The notes beneath the pieces were generated by a model. The model was not told where the DNA came from, ran no database searches, and saw only the letters and a program-made list of their open reading frames with translations. Shown here piece after piece: positions 21,961 through 34,873 of a stretch of 64,000 bases of DNA. Positions within the stretch are counted from its first letter, which is position 1. The number at the start of each line of letters is the position of its first letter. This stretch comes from Gnetum montanum (taxonomy: Eukaryota > Streptophyta > Gnetopsida > Gnetales > Gnetaceae): assembly GCA_015680685.1 (NCBI GenBank), contig MNCI01035196.1:62001-126000 (forward strand), given 5' to 3'. The position numbers and the translations under genes were made by a program.

Positions 21961-23526
21961 GTAGTGGGTAATGGTTAGTTTTAAAGAGAAAAAATCAACT
22001 AGTTATAGAAAAATAAAAAAGCCTTAAAGATATAATAGTTATAATAATAATGGCTAGTTATAAGATAGCTAGAAAGAAGAGGAGAAAATGGAAAAAATAA
22101 AAATATATAATAGCTACAATAAAAATGACTAGTTATAGGAAAATAGTGCAAATAAGAGGGAAAAATAATAGGAAGTACTAGGGGTTATTATTAGTTTAGT
22201 TTTTAATTCATGTTAAGGATATAGTGGGGTATGCAATATGGGAGTTACCATTAGTTTTGTGGCTATAGGGGGATAGCATATTATCAGAGAAGTAAAAATA
22301 TTATTAAATAAAAGAAAAAAAAGAAATAAATAAATCAAAATAATTAATTTAAATATATAAATGGTTCAAGAAAAAAATCTATAGTATACTAATATTATAA
22401 TCATAATTGAACTGATGACTTTTAATATATATGATAATAAGTTTGTAAATAAGCATAGAATATACAACCCATCGATTTTGTAAATAAGAATAGAACATAA
22501 AATCCATTTAAGAAAGAAAATGGAAAAAAAAAGAAAAACATAATAAGACAAAATATTAAACTATGATTTTCAAGTATATTTTTAGATTGCTTAATTTTTA
22601 TTAAAATAGGCCACCAAGATAAGTAAATATAGTAGGAAGAATATTAGAAAGAATTCTAATTTTAAGGACTTCTCTAATTTTTCTATCTATATAGCTATCC
22701 ATTACATAAATAACTTTAATTTTATCTCTAAACCACTTATGATTTTTATAGGAATTATCATTTTCTATATGCTCTGCAAGAGGTTATTCTAAAGATATTT
22801 TATACTATATATCTTTCATGTGCTCTTTCAATCTTCATTGAGATTGGCCCATTTATTTTCTTTATAGCTAGCCTAGTCACAAGAAGGAAAATATCCAAGA
22901 AACACTAGTCTCAAGCCATCATAGAATGTCAAATCGTTGGAAACAATTTCTACATGTAGTGATGTTGTACCCAAACATTGGATCGAAAGTATGCCAGATA
23001 GAGTAGTCAAGGGATGTACAATATAACATTATTCTAAATGATAAATGTATTATGTTTAATCTTCCCATGTTTATTATCTTTAACCTTGAAGCAAGTCATT
23101 CTTTGTAGAATAAAAACTAGCTAATCACTTACAATTAGAATGTTAAGCTCTTAATAAAGAGAAAATAGTTAGTACTATAGTTGGTGTTATCACTGCCAAT
23201 TATGTTTGTAGATCTATACTCATTACACTTTGTAATCTTACTTAGTTCAATGAATTTCACATCATAAGATTTCATGACTATGATATTATCATGGTAAAAA
23301 TTGATTGTCTTATTTTGATGGTAGGTTGAATTATTATCATAATACAATCTTCTTGCAAGAAATTCGTGATCTACATGAAACTATGCACATGAAGCCTCAT
23401 TTAGTTAAGTTGGAACTAATCTCATTCAAATCTTTCCATCACTTATTGTGAAAATACCATATTTATTTTTCTATGTCTATTAGTATGTTCAATAAAAGAG
23501 ATATTAACTAAATTCCTCTAATTCAT
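21961..23526. other. AT-rich stretch, nothing identified
   Basis: Repeated taatagttataa-type runs around 21980-22150, and A-rich DNA to about 22560. No gag or protease motif could be recognised, though gag/protease of the following chromovirus would be expected here. Confidence 0.5.
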
Positions 23527-24180
23527 GAGTTCCTAGATGTACTTTGCTCAAAGTTACCTAATTTGCCTTCCAAATATAATGTTCATTTTGGGCTTTATCT
23601 CAAGCTTAATGTGAAGACCATCTCTAAGGCACCACATAGGATGTTCCTTTTTAATCTAGTAGAATTAAAAATCCAATTCAAAAAGCTTCTTAATAAAGGA
23701 TTATTTCATCCTAGTGTATCTCCATGAAGTAATCCTATTCTCTTTGTTAAGAACGATGTTAGTCTAAGATTGTGCATTGACTATTATCAGCTTAGCCAAG
23801 TGATGGTAAAAAATAAGTTCTTCTTACTATGTGTCAATGAACTATTTGAATAATTGTAGAAGATAAAAGTATTCTTCAAGATAAATCTTAAATTTGGGTA
23901 CCATTAAGTATGGATTAGAAAGAAGGATCTCTCTAATATAGCATTTGGAACATGATATAAACATTAGAAGTTTTTGGTTATGCCATTTTAACTCACTAAT
24001 GCACATGCACTATTCATGCATCTCATGAATAGTATTATGAGATAATACCTAGATTAGTTTATCATTATTTTTATTAATGATATCTTAGTGTATTCTATAC
24101 CAAAGAAATTAAATAAGTAGCATCCTAGAACCATGTTGCATATCCTTTAAAAGCCTTAGTTTATTGCTGAATTGTAAAAG
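23527..24180 (+). pseudogene. Chromovirus-type reverse transcriptase remnant
   Basis: Ancient RT of the Tekay/Del chromovirus type. EFLDVLCSKLPNLPSKYNVH at 23527 matches the linker before RT. Then SKAPHRMF; LLNKGLFHPSVSP with NPILFVKN (about 23690-23760); LRLCIDYYQLSQVMVKNKFF (about 23767-23830); FKINLKFGYH; FLVMPF-LTNAHALFMHLMN (about 23970-24030); and the catalytic box FINDILVYS (about 24073-24100), where the first Asp of FIDD has become Asn. Roughly one stop every 20-30 codons. It differs clearly from the Athila-like RT. Confidence 0.8.
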
Positions 24181-24479
24181 TGTTCTTTTTGGAAGAAAGA
24201 TACCCATTACCTTGTTCACAAGATGTCAATAATAGGTGGAATAGTGGATCTTACTAAGATCATGACCATCCATGATTAACCAATTCCTAGGAATATGGAC
24301 AATTTGTGTATTTTCCTTAGCTTGCATGAATACTCTCCAAGGTTTATTAAGAAATTCATTCACATCATTTACCTTTAATGAAGCTACTACAAAAGGAGAT
24401 TAAGTTCTAATGGAAGTCATCTTATTTGATATCCTTTGCTCTTTGAAGAGGATATTGATCCCTATGTCCATCTTGATCT

Positions 24480-24910
24480 CTTCTTCAAGGAAATCCTTTG
24501 AAGTATGCACTAATGCTTCTGGTCAAGGGTTTAGATGTGTTTTCATGTAAGAGAATAAGGTCATGATATATGCATATAGATAGTTGAAGCCTTGCAAGAA
24601 CTATTATCCAACACATGATCTTGAGCTAGATGTTGTTATGTTCATAATTAAGATCTAGTGTTATTGTCTCTATAAAGAGAAGCTAATAATTTTTGCAGAT
24701 TTTTAGTAATTTATGAATCATCCTTAGCTAAACTTGTATTAATGGAGGTTTGTGGAGTTGTTATCTAACTTCAACTTTAAAATCTAGTACTACTTATATA
24801 GAAGTAATATGATTATGGATGTCTTCCATTATGTAGCTAGAAAACTACATAGCCTTGCGATCAAATTTGATGTGTTGAAGTAGTTTCTATTAAAGCTAGT
24901 GTACAATCCA
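24480..24910 (+). pseudogene. Chromovirus-type RNase H remnant
   Basis: Reads in order as the chromovirus RNase H: a VCTNASGQGF segment (usual TDASG, Asp lost), KVMIYAYR-LKPCKNYYPTH DLELDVV (about 24550-24635), YCLYKEKLIIFAD, WRFVELLSNFNFKI (about 24740-24780), and a VARKLHSLA tail. Very decayed. Confidence 0.7.
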
Positions 24911-26159
24911 AACTTTATTCTAGCATGAATACAAGAATCAAAATACATAAAATCATTTTACTTTTTCACTTACTGCATTCTAAACATGATTTTGTTATTA
25001 TGTATAAATTTATGGATGGATGTGCTTAATTTTAATCCTAAATCATCCTTATTTTTTATGAATCTATTCATTTTCTCTTTGGGTAATTTTTTTTCCTTCA
25101 TGCCTTCTAGCATGGTCCCAATCGTTTTTTGTATATTTCAAGGTCATACCAAACTATACTATTTTTTTCAATAATACATATTATGCACAAAATTTTCAAC
25201 TCTCATTCATTTCATGTGCCTTCAACTTCTTTCATTCATGTTATTCAAACACTATATAATTTTCTAGAGTTCACATCACTATACCTACTAATCATCATCT
25301 CTCATCAATACTATCAAAAAATGTTTAAGGTATGCAATCTATATTTCTACATATAAATAATTATATGTAAAATTCTTAACCAAATTAGTTTCAATCAATA
25401 TGGATTTACAATCCTTGAAAGTGCAACAATTATATGACTTATATCACCATAATTTGAACTAAATTTAATTCAAGGAAGCATTATCATTAATCCTGACTAA
25501 TGATCTAACTTTATGTAATGTTAACAATTAAATTTACAATAAGATTTCATTTAAAAAATCATTAAAATAAAGATTTTTATACTTCCCATAACCTATCCAC
25601 AATTCATGGCATTCTTATATTTTGAACCACAACTCATTGTTAGTTGTTGACATTTCTAGAATTAAACCAAAATTTCATCACCACTTGTGGTTGCAAAATT
25701 CATTAGAAATAATCAACCACGACTCATGATCTTTAAAAAAATATGATAAGTATATCAAAATTAGTAGTATTATCATGGTACACTTATGAAACCTTCGTAA
25801 CCTTATTTTTGTAGGTTTCATTACCCAAAGAATCATAGTACCCTCATGTTTCACTATTGTATCCTCAATTTCTAATTTTTCTCTAGTTATAGTGATCATG
25901 AACTATGGATTGCTTATGGTTAGAAAAAAATAACTCATGTTATAATAAAAAAACATATGAAGAATAATTTTTTTCAAATTTTCATTGATTTTATTGGAAC
26001 TTTTCAATCCAAGACAAAAATAAACATAATAACTAATTTCTACAAATTAGAGAGGAGTAGCAACAAGATACTTGGTGTGCATAGTTGAGGAAAGCTAATG
26101 AGATCATGGTGGCCATGTAATATCATGGATTACATTAGTACATAGGTTAGACTTGTATG
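24911..26159. other. RNase H to integrase interval, unusually long
   Basis: In Tekay-type elements this spacer is normally a few hundred bases. Here it is about 1.2 kb of AT-rich DNA with no readable polyprotein, which suggests a later insertion or heavy rearrangement. Confidence 0.4.
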
Positions 26160-27300
26160 CCTAAGTCCTTGTGATAGAAGTTGCTACAGGATGTTCATTT
26201 AAAAAAGTTCTAAATGAATATTTTTAGCACAAAGATATACCAATTTTAAAGAAAACTGCTATTGATGTGGTTTGAAGAATCAAGTAAAAAAGTTCATGGA
26301 TAAGTGCTTATTCTATCAATATGTTAAGATTAAGGGTCAATGATTAGGTGGTTATCTCTATCCTTACTCCATTCCATAACAAAAGTGGAATGTAATAATC
26401 ATGAACTTCATTTCTAGTTTACCTAGCACATGGAGAGGAAACAATGCTATTTTGGTGATTGTAAATTTATTGACTTAATCTAGTAGGTTCTTGAAATTAA
26501 GGAATACCATAAGTTTAGAGGATGTAGCTTATTTCTTTTTGGAAATTACCATGTAGCTACATGGTATCCTAGTTAAGATTTTTGTTGATGAAGATGCCAA
26601 GTTTATCTCTTGGTTTTAGCAGAAAAGTTTAGGGATAAGGTTAAATTTGAGTTTACTATATCATCCTCACTTGGATAGCTAGGTAGAGAAGGTAAACTAA
26701 GTGTTGGAAGACATGCTTTGAGCAATGTACACTTCAATTATGTACTAGTTATGATAGTTTGTTGTCATTAATAGAATTTATCTACAATAACAACTATCAC
26801 GAAAGTCTATGGATAATAACATATTTAGTTCTATACAAGAGGCAATAGAGAATCCCTCTTTACTATAATTAAATTGAAAATCATTAGAAAATGAGGACTA
26901 ACATAGTCATACAAATCAAAAAGCAAGTTAAGGTTATTTAAGATCAATTGAAGGTATTGTGAGATTCTTAGGTTTCCTACACCAATCATAGAAAGAGGCT
27001 ACTAGATTTTGTTGTGAGTAATAGAATGTTTGTTTATGCCTATTCTTTAAAGGAATCAATATGCTTCAAAAGGAAGGGCAAGCTTGCTCTAATGTTCATG
27101 GTATCTCTTATGGTGTCGAAGCATAATAGTAACGTCACATATCAACTCAATTTTCCATCTTCACTTTCTATCATCCATAATGTGTTTCATGTATTAATGT
27201 TATGAAAGTATTTCCCTAACAATAGTTACATGGTAGATTATTTTAAGACATATCTTTAGAAAAAATATTCCTACATAGAGGGACCAATTCAAATCCCAAA
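26160..27300 (+). pseudogene. Chromovirus-type integrase remnant
   Basis: Integrase signs: a CLFYQYVKIKGQ block (usual C-x2-C finger, about 26310), WNVIIMNFISSLPSTW (usual W-x-MDFI-GLP, about 26390-26435; Asp now Asn), VDEDAKFISWF (usual SDRD-KF, about 26585-26620), LYHPHLDS-VEKVN-VLEDML (about 26657-26720), and the C-terminal domain KRKGKLALMFM, YQLNFPSSLSIIHNVFHVLM (about 27070-27205). No chromodomain is readable after it. Many stops. Confidence 0.75.
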
Positions 27301-30300
27301 TTCGATAGAGTGTAGGTTATAAGGTAAGACAACACCTACTATGGAGTCATCACAGTTCTTAGTATGTGCATCATAAGTTAGTATCGATTACTTTGTTTTA
27401 AAAAAATTTCTACATTTTCTTATATGTGATTTATGTGGATGCCTTTGAGGGATGGATTCATGTGTCATGTACTAGATTATTGTTATTTTAGTTGTGCTTT
27501 TAATTTTCATTTATATTATGATGTTGGATGCCTATGCACTAACCTCATTAAATGAGTGATAGATACCATCGATGTTGATTGATGCTTGAGGAGTATCACT
27601 TCAACATGTATATATGTGTATGGTATTATGATTTGCTCTTATTATATATTTTGATGATTAGCTTTTGTTAGTAGATAGTATACTTATATATATTTCATGT
27701 TTAATTGATTAGAATGTTATAGTATAGATATTTTATATTTTTATGTTTAGTAGTTTATATAATTGTAACTAGGTTTTAGAGGTTTTATGATGCAATATAT
27801 AGATAATATTATATTTTATATTTATGAGTTAATGAATCAAATTATTAGTATTTTTATTATGTTTTATCTTATTTTTTATATCATACATATATTAGTTATT
27901 AATTAATAAGTTTTATTTATTAATTATGCAACTTCTTTATTAGGTACATTACTCATTAATATCATATGTTATGAGTTACATTAGTTGTAACAAGTTAGTG
28001 GTGTTATAATTAGAAATTCAAATTAGATAAGCCAACATTTTTAACATATATATTTATTAAGGAGATTCCAGTGAATTAGCTTAGCAAGTTTTATTATTTT
28101 TAGTTAAACATTACATATATGAAATAAAATTGACATGTAGAAGTAGCAAGCTTTTTGTGACTTTCCAAAGTTGGATATTAGAAATCTCTTTAGGATTACA
28201 GTTAAATTAGGAAGTCTAAAATGCTATTTATATCTATTCTTGAATCTTAGTTGGTATCTAGAACATCCTATATCTTAGAAGGGAAAAGCTCTTTTGGGTT
28301 GATGAGGTTAGCAAAATGAGTGTTGTAGTTAGTGGATCTATGTCATAGCTAGTTTACATGCTTTATGCTCATCTTTTTTTTTCCAATTTTTTTGTTAACT
28401 ACGTGAGATCCTTTGACCCTTCCTTTGATATTTGTGATTTTACTAGGTTCAAGATTTTGCATAGGCTATTTGGTACGTGAACATTATGTTTCTTTCAACC
28501 ATGCATGCTATCCTTGCATCTATTAAATTTAGTCATAATTGGAGCTAGTATCTTCTTATGATGTATTAACTACACTACTATAAATTGTGTTTTTATTTTG
28601 ATTAAAAGGATATACTTTGTAGTTTAATAAATTTACTTTCATGTTATAGCTAGATAATGATTCCAAATCATCCTTTTCGATTTTGGTAGATGTACTTTAA
28701 TTTTAGTAAATCCTTAAACAAATAATTTTTGTATGTTTTTAATTTCATTTCTAGTTTTTGTGAATATTTTATTTGTAGACTTAGTTTAATAAGAAATAGA
28801 AGTGCATTGCACTCCCATTAGACCGATGCAATGTAGTTCAACCAACATAGCAAATTGTGTCATCCCATTACTAATGATTTCTAGAAAAACTCATGGCAAT
28901 CTATAGTTCCCAACATTATGAGTGTATTGCCAATTTTTTCACAAGTTCTTATGGACATTGTAATCTATAAGTCATAGGTCATGACATTCATAGTAACTTA
29001 AATTAGAAAGTCATGAGAATGTAGCATCTAAAAAATACAAGTCATAATAGATGCACAATTTATTAAAAAGTAGATATGTATTCTAGGTCATATTTTGTAT
29101 GAATGACAACTCGATAACTATGCTACTATAATCAAAAATTTGATTTTAGACTTCATTTTTTATTAATTGGTGGTTTATTATCATTATGAATATTATTAGA
29201 TTAAGTTCAACTTTCCATGAGATGATATTTATTATGCCAAGTACTCCCACCTTTAGATCTATTATTTATAATCTCTTCTATAGTAGATAGATTTTCTTGA
29301 GCTTCTAAATAGTTATGACTGGATTACATTATTATTTATTATTTTCCTTAGAAGGTAACACTAAGTTTATGTAACTAGTTGGTAATGGGCATACAAAAGT
29401 ATGATTGACAACCCCCCACTCCAATGCATCAATGATGAAATAGTGTTCAATATCATTAGTTTCTATGTACCTCAAGAACATTAGAGGGATGTTTGACACC
29501 TTTAGTAGTAGATTTATTAGTCAATGGGATGGAGTACCATCAATAATTGAAACTAATAAATTAAGTATCATAGCCATGGTTTGGTTTTACATAAAATTTC
29601 TTAGGATTTAGATCACTATTCATGTCAACATATAGTATATTCTACATTGAATGTAGTGCATGCTATTCTTCTTGATTAATTAAGTGATATTGATGAATAA
29701 TGTAAATTTTCTATTATGCCCATTTTCTATCATGTAATATGTATCATTGGATGTTCATGACTTTTTGTTACAGATGTGCATTCTAACATATGGTTTCATA
29801 GATTGAAGTTACCCATGGCATATGCCCACAACCCATGTCCTATATTGATTAGGGAAGGAATTAAAAGATTGTACTTAGTTTTTACTAACATGTTTTTATA
29901 TTTTAGATTCTAGAGTTAGTAGAGGAGTTGGTTGACCTATTACTTAGTGGCTACTTAGCAATTATTTATGTTTTCTTAGATTTTAGGGGATTAATGTTAG
30001 ACGCATTTATTATTACTATAACTTCAACCATCAATCATGGATGTAGAAACTATGAACTCTTATTTACTTGGACATTCTATATTTGCTAGGTTATACTAGT
30101 GTAGATTTGTTTTTCTACTAGATGATGAGTAGAATTAGTGTTATATTTATTTAATAAGATGTTAGTAATATCAATAATTATGTACATTTTATTTATGATA
30201 TTATGATAGATGTGCTAATAGAGATATACATTTTATTTATTTAATAAGATGTTAGTAATATCAAAAATTATAGAACTATGCTTATACTTTGACTATGTTA

Positions 30301-31302
30301 ATTACATTTTTAATAGGGAAATTTTAAGAATGTAATTACCATATATATAGATAATAATTTAAGTTTAGAAATTATCATGTATGCATAATTCTGATATTTA
30401 ATGATTAGACATTTTCTTTAATGCAAGATACGATATCAATTTTTTAGGCATGCAATGTCTTTAGTTAACGCATATCTAAGTTTTAGACATCCTATTATGT
30501 ATATATATTATGTTCTTGATTCATGTTGTGATTTTTTTCCTACTTCATGTTCATTGTTCAGGCATTTCCTTTCCATTATCTCATTATGAATTTATATTTT
30601 CTATGCTCCACCAATGTTGGTAACTTAATTACATTCTTAGATCATCACCATCACTAGAAATCTAAGGACTGGATCAGTGTAATGTCTTATTTGTCTAAGC
30701 TAGGCAACAAGGATATTACAATTCCCAAACTAATAAGTATAATAATATGTTCATTTTTAGTAATCTAAGAATGAGTGTAAAGGACCTATGCCACTTGGAT
30801 CATAACTCTTCAAAGTTGATTATTTGATATAATATTTTAATTCTCATCATCCAACATTTTATATTCTTATAATACAAGTCAAGAAAACATTTCTGGTTAA
30901 TGTTGGAGATCTAATAAATCATCAAATATTCTATGTTAATCATGTAAATAATAAGACAACATTTCTCTAAAAAAAACACCCACATAGCCCTTGCATATGA
31001 ATTAATGACATTAAGTTTTCAAAACTATATCCCAACATATATACAGCATATATATTCGAATAAATGAGTGGATGTAGCTATATTTGAATTATTATATATG
31101 CATTAATGCAATACCTCTCTTGGCCTATAAATATACAAGTTGCGATGATAAAAATCAATTATTTTTTGTCTATAGTATTAACTTCTTAGAATTGAAGATA
31201 ATAATTTTATTTGTTTTTATTCTACAATAGGAATTTATTTTAATGAAATATAAAAAATTTTGATATTATTGGTAGTTGCAATTTTATTTTAGTCCTAATC
31301 CA
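27301..31302. other. AT-rich region, nothing identified
   Basis: About 4 kb without a supported gene or element boundary. It probably contains the rest of the chromovirus and other worn-out repeats. The only structure seen is a 36-bp direct repeat at 30146-30181 and 30236-30271. Confidence 0.5.
30146..30271 (+). repeat. Direct repeat, 36 bp at 90-bp spacing
   Basis: ttatttaataagatgttag... occurs at 30146-30181 and again at 30236-30271 with one or two differences. It looks like a local tandem duplication. Confidence 0.75.
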
Positions 31303-31304
31303 TA

Positions 31305-31340
<36 letters not shown>

Positions 31341-31388
31341 TATGTATGTATGTATGTATCTATGTATGTATATGTATATTTATGTATA
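31303..31388. repeat. Inverted (ACAT)n/(ATGT)n microsatellite
   Basis: A run of (catA) repeats passes through an (AT) centre at about 31332-31342 into a run of (tatG) repeats, so the whole tract can fold on itself. Confidence 0.9.
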
Positions 31389-31390
31389 TA

Positions 31391-33374
31391 ATTTTTAAAT
31401 GTTTCTTCATTGGAACTATATTGTATTATTTTTAGTAAACTTTGTCACAGTTGTCACATATATATATCCAAGTTATCTCTTAGAAACTTTTATAACAAAA
31501 TCATTGTTGGGATTGGAAAATTCAATCACTAGAAAACCAAAGATCCTAGTGCATAAGTCTTAACCTCACAGCCCAAGGGCCTCTACAGAGAAAATGATCT
31601 AAGGTATCTTGGATGGTTTGGAAATAACCCAAGGACTTACAATGTATCATTGTTGGTAGTAAAATAAAAATCCAATACAAATATGGAAAATAAATTCATA
31701 GAATATGAAAAAAATAACTATGTTCTAACTTACACACAAAAAAATGTAAATTTTATTTTGATAAAAATAAAGAGGGTTCAAAGAATTTGTACAAGATGTG
31801 CCTAAGAAAGATAGGGGTTTACTTTGTTAGGGGTTTGGAGTCTAATGAAATTTATGGATTTGAATGCCATAGCCAGCTCCACATTCCAAAGGTTCCATAC
31901 CTCCTAATGTTATCAAACCTTGCTACAATCCTTACATGAATTGTAATGTTGGTGATGGAGGGAGGGTAAGATGTATGCTGGTTTTGAACTACCAAAAAGA
32001 CCCACACTTGGAGTCTCAAAGCATAAGGTGCTTAACGCTGGTCCAAAGTACCACATAATCTTTGAGGATCAAATAATGGTTACAAGGGTTACAAGTTCCA
32101 TGTTGGGGATAATTCAAAAGCTTTGTGTTTGCATGTTTTTCCAAGATCTTAAATGCAAAAATATTCTTGAATTTGCCAAAGTGTAAAATATTTTTATGGT
32201 GTCGTAGCTTGGGTTTTATAGGTTTCATGGCCATCAATTTTATTGTAGATTTCTACCTAATTACTAACAAATTTCTGTTATGTATAAGTGTTGTAGGTAT
32301 ATAAATCCAACTGGGTTACTATGTATGGTAAGTTTTGATATCCCCATGACATCAAAACCATTCCATTTACCAAAAATAGTAAATGAGATTTCATCCATGC
32401 TAGCTTCTTCCACCTAGTTTGAGCCTTCTAATAACAATGTCAAAGTGTAGGATCAGCACTGAAGCTAGAGCAATGCTGAAATTTTGGGCCAAGATGGAGC
32501 AACGTTGGGGGCTGAAGGAGTTATAGCCCACAACACTAGGCATAAGTGGAGTTGTAACCCACAACAAGTATCTCCAGTGTCGCAAATGTTATGCCCCTCA
32601 CAAAACCCATCAAAATGTTGATTTTAGCAATCTAAAAGGAATTTTTAACCCCCCAAGTCTAAATATAGGTATGATATGTTTTTTTGTTCACTTAGGGGTT
32701 GAGGCTTTGACCACTTATGAGTTATTTTACAAAACTAAAAGCTAAAGTATGTGAAATTTCATCTCTTGGATTACAATTTTCACATTTTACAATGAAGTTT
32801 TAGCCTCAGGTTTCATGGGGTGAGGTTTATAATGCAAAAAGGCTACAACATGCATTTTTGTGAGTGTTTCATTGGTTCCTTTTCATTGATTTCTAGAGGA
32901 TTAACTTGAGAGGCATCAAAAAATAATACAAAACACCACTACAGATCCATCACTGATGTTCCCTCTCCAGGCTTGACTTAGTCATGTCGAACCATGCCAG
33001 AGAGTGCTTATGATGATGGAGTAAGGCTATGGTGAGGAAACAGTAATGAAGTTATAGGGATACTATTATGAAAGTTAATAATTAGTTCTATAGTTGACAT
33101 CATAAGTATGTTGTGGCACTAACACATTGATCAATTGGTGAGTTTTGCAATTCATGTTTTGAAGTGTTGGTCACTTAACAAATGTGTTTGAGGGCCCAAT
33201 TATGAATCATTAAACTTAGAAAGGACGTGGATGAATAAATTCCCCAAATTAAAATTCTTTTGGATAAAGCAAATACACCAAATTTAACATGGTTCCCCAA
33301 CTTGGGTAGTCCACTTTTGGGGGCTAGTTCACAAGCACACCTCCAAACTTTGTTGCTCTCAAATGTTGTTTGAA
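31391..33374. other. Unassigned region of less AT-rich DNA
   Basis: About 2 kb left of the second copia LTR. Short frames on both strands have no family motif. It includes a short tandem pair at 32517-32547 and 32548-32574 (ggagtt-a/g-ta-g/a-cccacaac). Confidence 0.4.
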
Positions 33375-33584
33375 GGATACCACACCCTATACAAGTTCTA
33401 AGCTTCACATTGGAGTGATTTGATGCTATGAATCCACTCAACCCTGTAATGTTTTGACAAGCTTAGAATGTGGTTTCCAGGATCCCACAACCTTTACAAC
33501 TTTAGCTCTACTCTAGAGTATTATGACAGTACACCAACACTAAACCTTGTAACATTCGAACAAGCTTAAGTAAGATTCCTTATC
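33375..33584 (+). repeat. Degenerate 105-bp tandem repeat, two units
   Basis: Unit 1 starts ggataccacaccctatacaa (33375), unit 2 ggatcccacaacctttacaa (33480). Both end with a ccttgtaa-type block and acaagctta. Confidence 0.65.
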
Positions 33585-33665
33585 ACAAGAAACATATCAA
33601 TCCTACAAGGCAACAGAAGTGAATAACAATTACAAGGAATGAATAGAACTAATTTTTTTGATCCT

Positions 33666-34472
33666 TGTACTTGAGATACAACTCAATTTACAATAGATAA
33701 AAGATAGTATAATGAGGAGAAACAATGATTACAATGATTGCAAAATGATTACATAATAAAAGTACAAAATCTTGCAGATTTCCCAATGAGAATGATGTCT
33801 TCTTATAGCCACTATATTTCCTAAATTGCCTCAGAGTTTGTGCAATGGTTAGATAATGGTTATTGAAGACGTCTTCTTTGTGACTAAGATGTCTTTCTAC
33901 ATTTGGCCTTCATTCTAGAAATACATCTTCTTCTAGTGAAAGATGTCTTTCTACAATTGGCCTACATTTTGGAAAGATTTACTTGTTTAAGAAAAGACAT
34001 CTTTCTATCTAGAAATACATCTACTATTTTGCAAAGACATCTTCTCCTATGTTTCCTTCCATTCTTCCAAGACATCTTCCTTTTGTTGGAGATGTCTTTT
34101 TTTAGCTTCATTTGCCCTTTGAAATCTTCATTTCTTGTTCACAATCTTGCACTTCCACATGCTGTTAGAAGTTCTTGAAGATGTCAACTTTATTTTCCAG
34201 TCATTTGGTCCTTGTCCACATTCTTTGATTTCTTACATGTTTTCTTGAGACCTTGTAGATGACTATCTTCTTTGATCTCTCCTTTTGTCTAAACCAATTT
34301 CTTCCTTTTCATTAATGTAGGATTCACCTTTGTTTCTAAGCTATCACTTTGTAGGTGTTATCTCATCATGGTTTGCCATGTAATTTGTCCTACAAACACA
34401 ATAATCACACAACCATACAAACAACCTTTGATTCCATTTTACTTAATGTTTCAACACACTAAGAGATAAATA
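33666..34472 (-). repeat. Copia-like 3' LTR, copy 2
   Basis: 807 bp, homologous to 9899-10689 and slightly longer, keeping the end lost there. On minus it starts next to aacaaggggaga and ends in CA (33667-33666). It carries at least ten ACATCTT/AAGATGT motifs between 33799 and 34184. Confidence 0.65.
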
Positions 34473-34743
34473 ATCTCCCCTTGTTTGGTGATGTTCAAAA
34501 CTTAAGACAATGGGTTAGTAATCATATAAATATCCAAATATACAAATATATCCATAACCATAATCTCCCCTTTTTTTACTAGTAGCAAAAAGGATAAAGC
34601 ACATTAAGCCTATCATAATATTTTAATGGTATAACCAAGATTATAAAAGCAACTCTTCCATTTTCTAAAAAGAAATGAAAAAAGCCAATATTTTTTAATT
34701 TTAGGCATACCATAGTGATGAAGGAAGGTTCAATTAACTATGT
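34473..34743 (-). mobile_element. Copia-like 3' internal segment, copy 2
   Basis: Matches 10690-10956, with the polypurine tract at its LTR side. No coding motif. Confidence 0.6.
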
Positions 34744-34813
34744 CAACGAGACCACGTCAACACAACCACTTCAACATAGCTTCTTCAATGCAATTGCCTC
34801 AACATAGTTGCCT
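34744..34813 (+). repeat. 14-bp minisatellite, 5 units
   Basis: Units CAACGAGACCACGT, CAACACAACCACTT, CAACATAGCTTCTT, CAATGCAATTGCCT and CAACATAGTTGCCT. Same consensus and place as the 11-unit array at 10957. Confidence 0.85.
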
Positions 34814-34873
34814 AAAGAGTTCAAGCTCAAATAATATGATTACTTTTTCTAATTTGAGCTTGAACTCTTTAGG
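34811..34873. repeat. Perfect 22-bp inverted repeat (hairpin)
   Basis: Left arm 34811-34832 (cctaaagagttcaag...) and right arm 34852-34873 are exact reverse complements, separated by 19 nt. The left arm begins in the last three bases of the 14-bp array. Confidence 0.9.
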
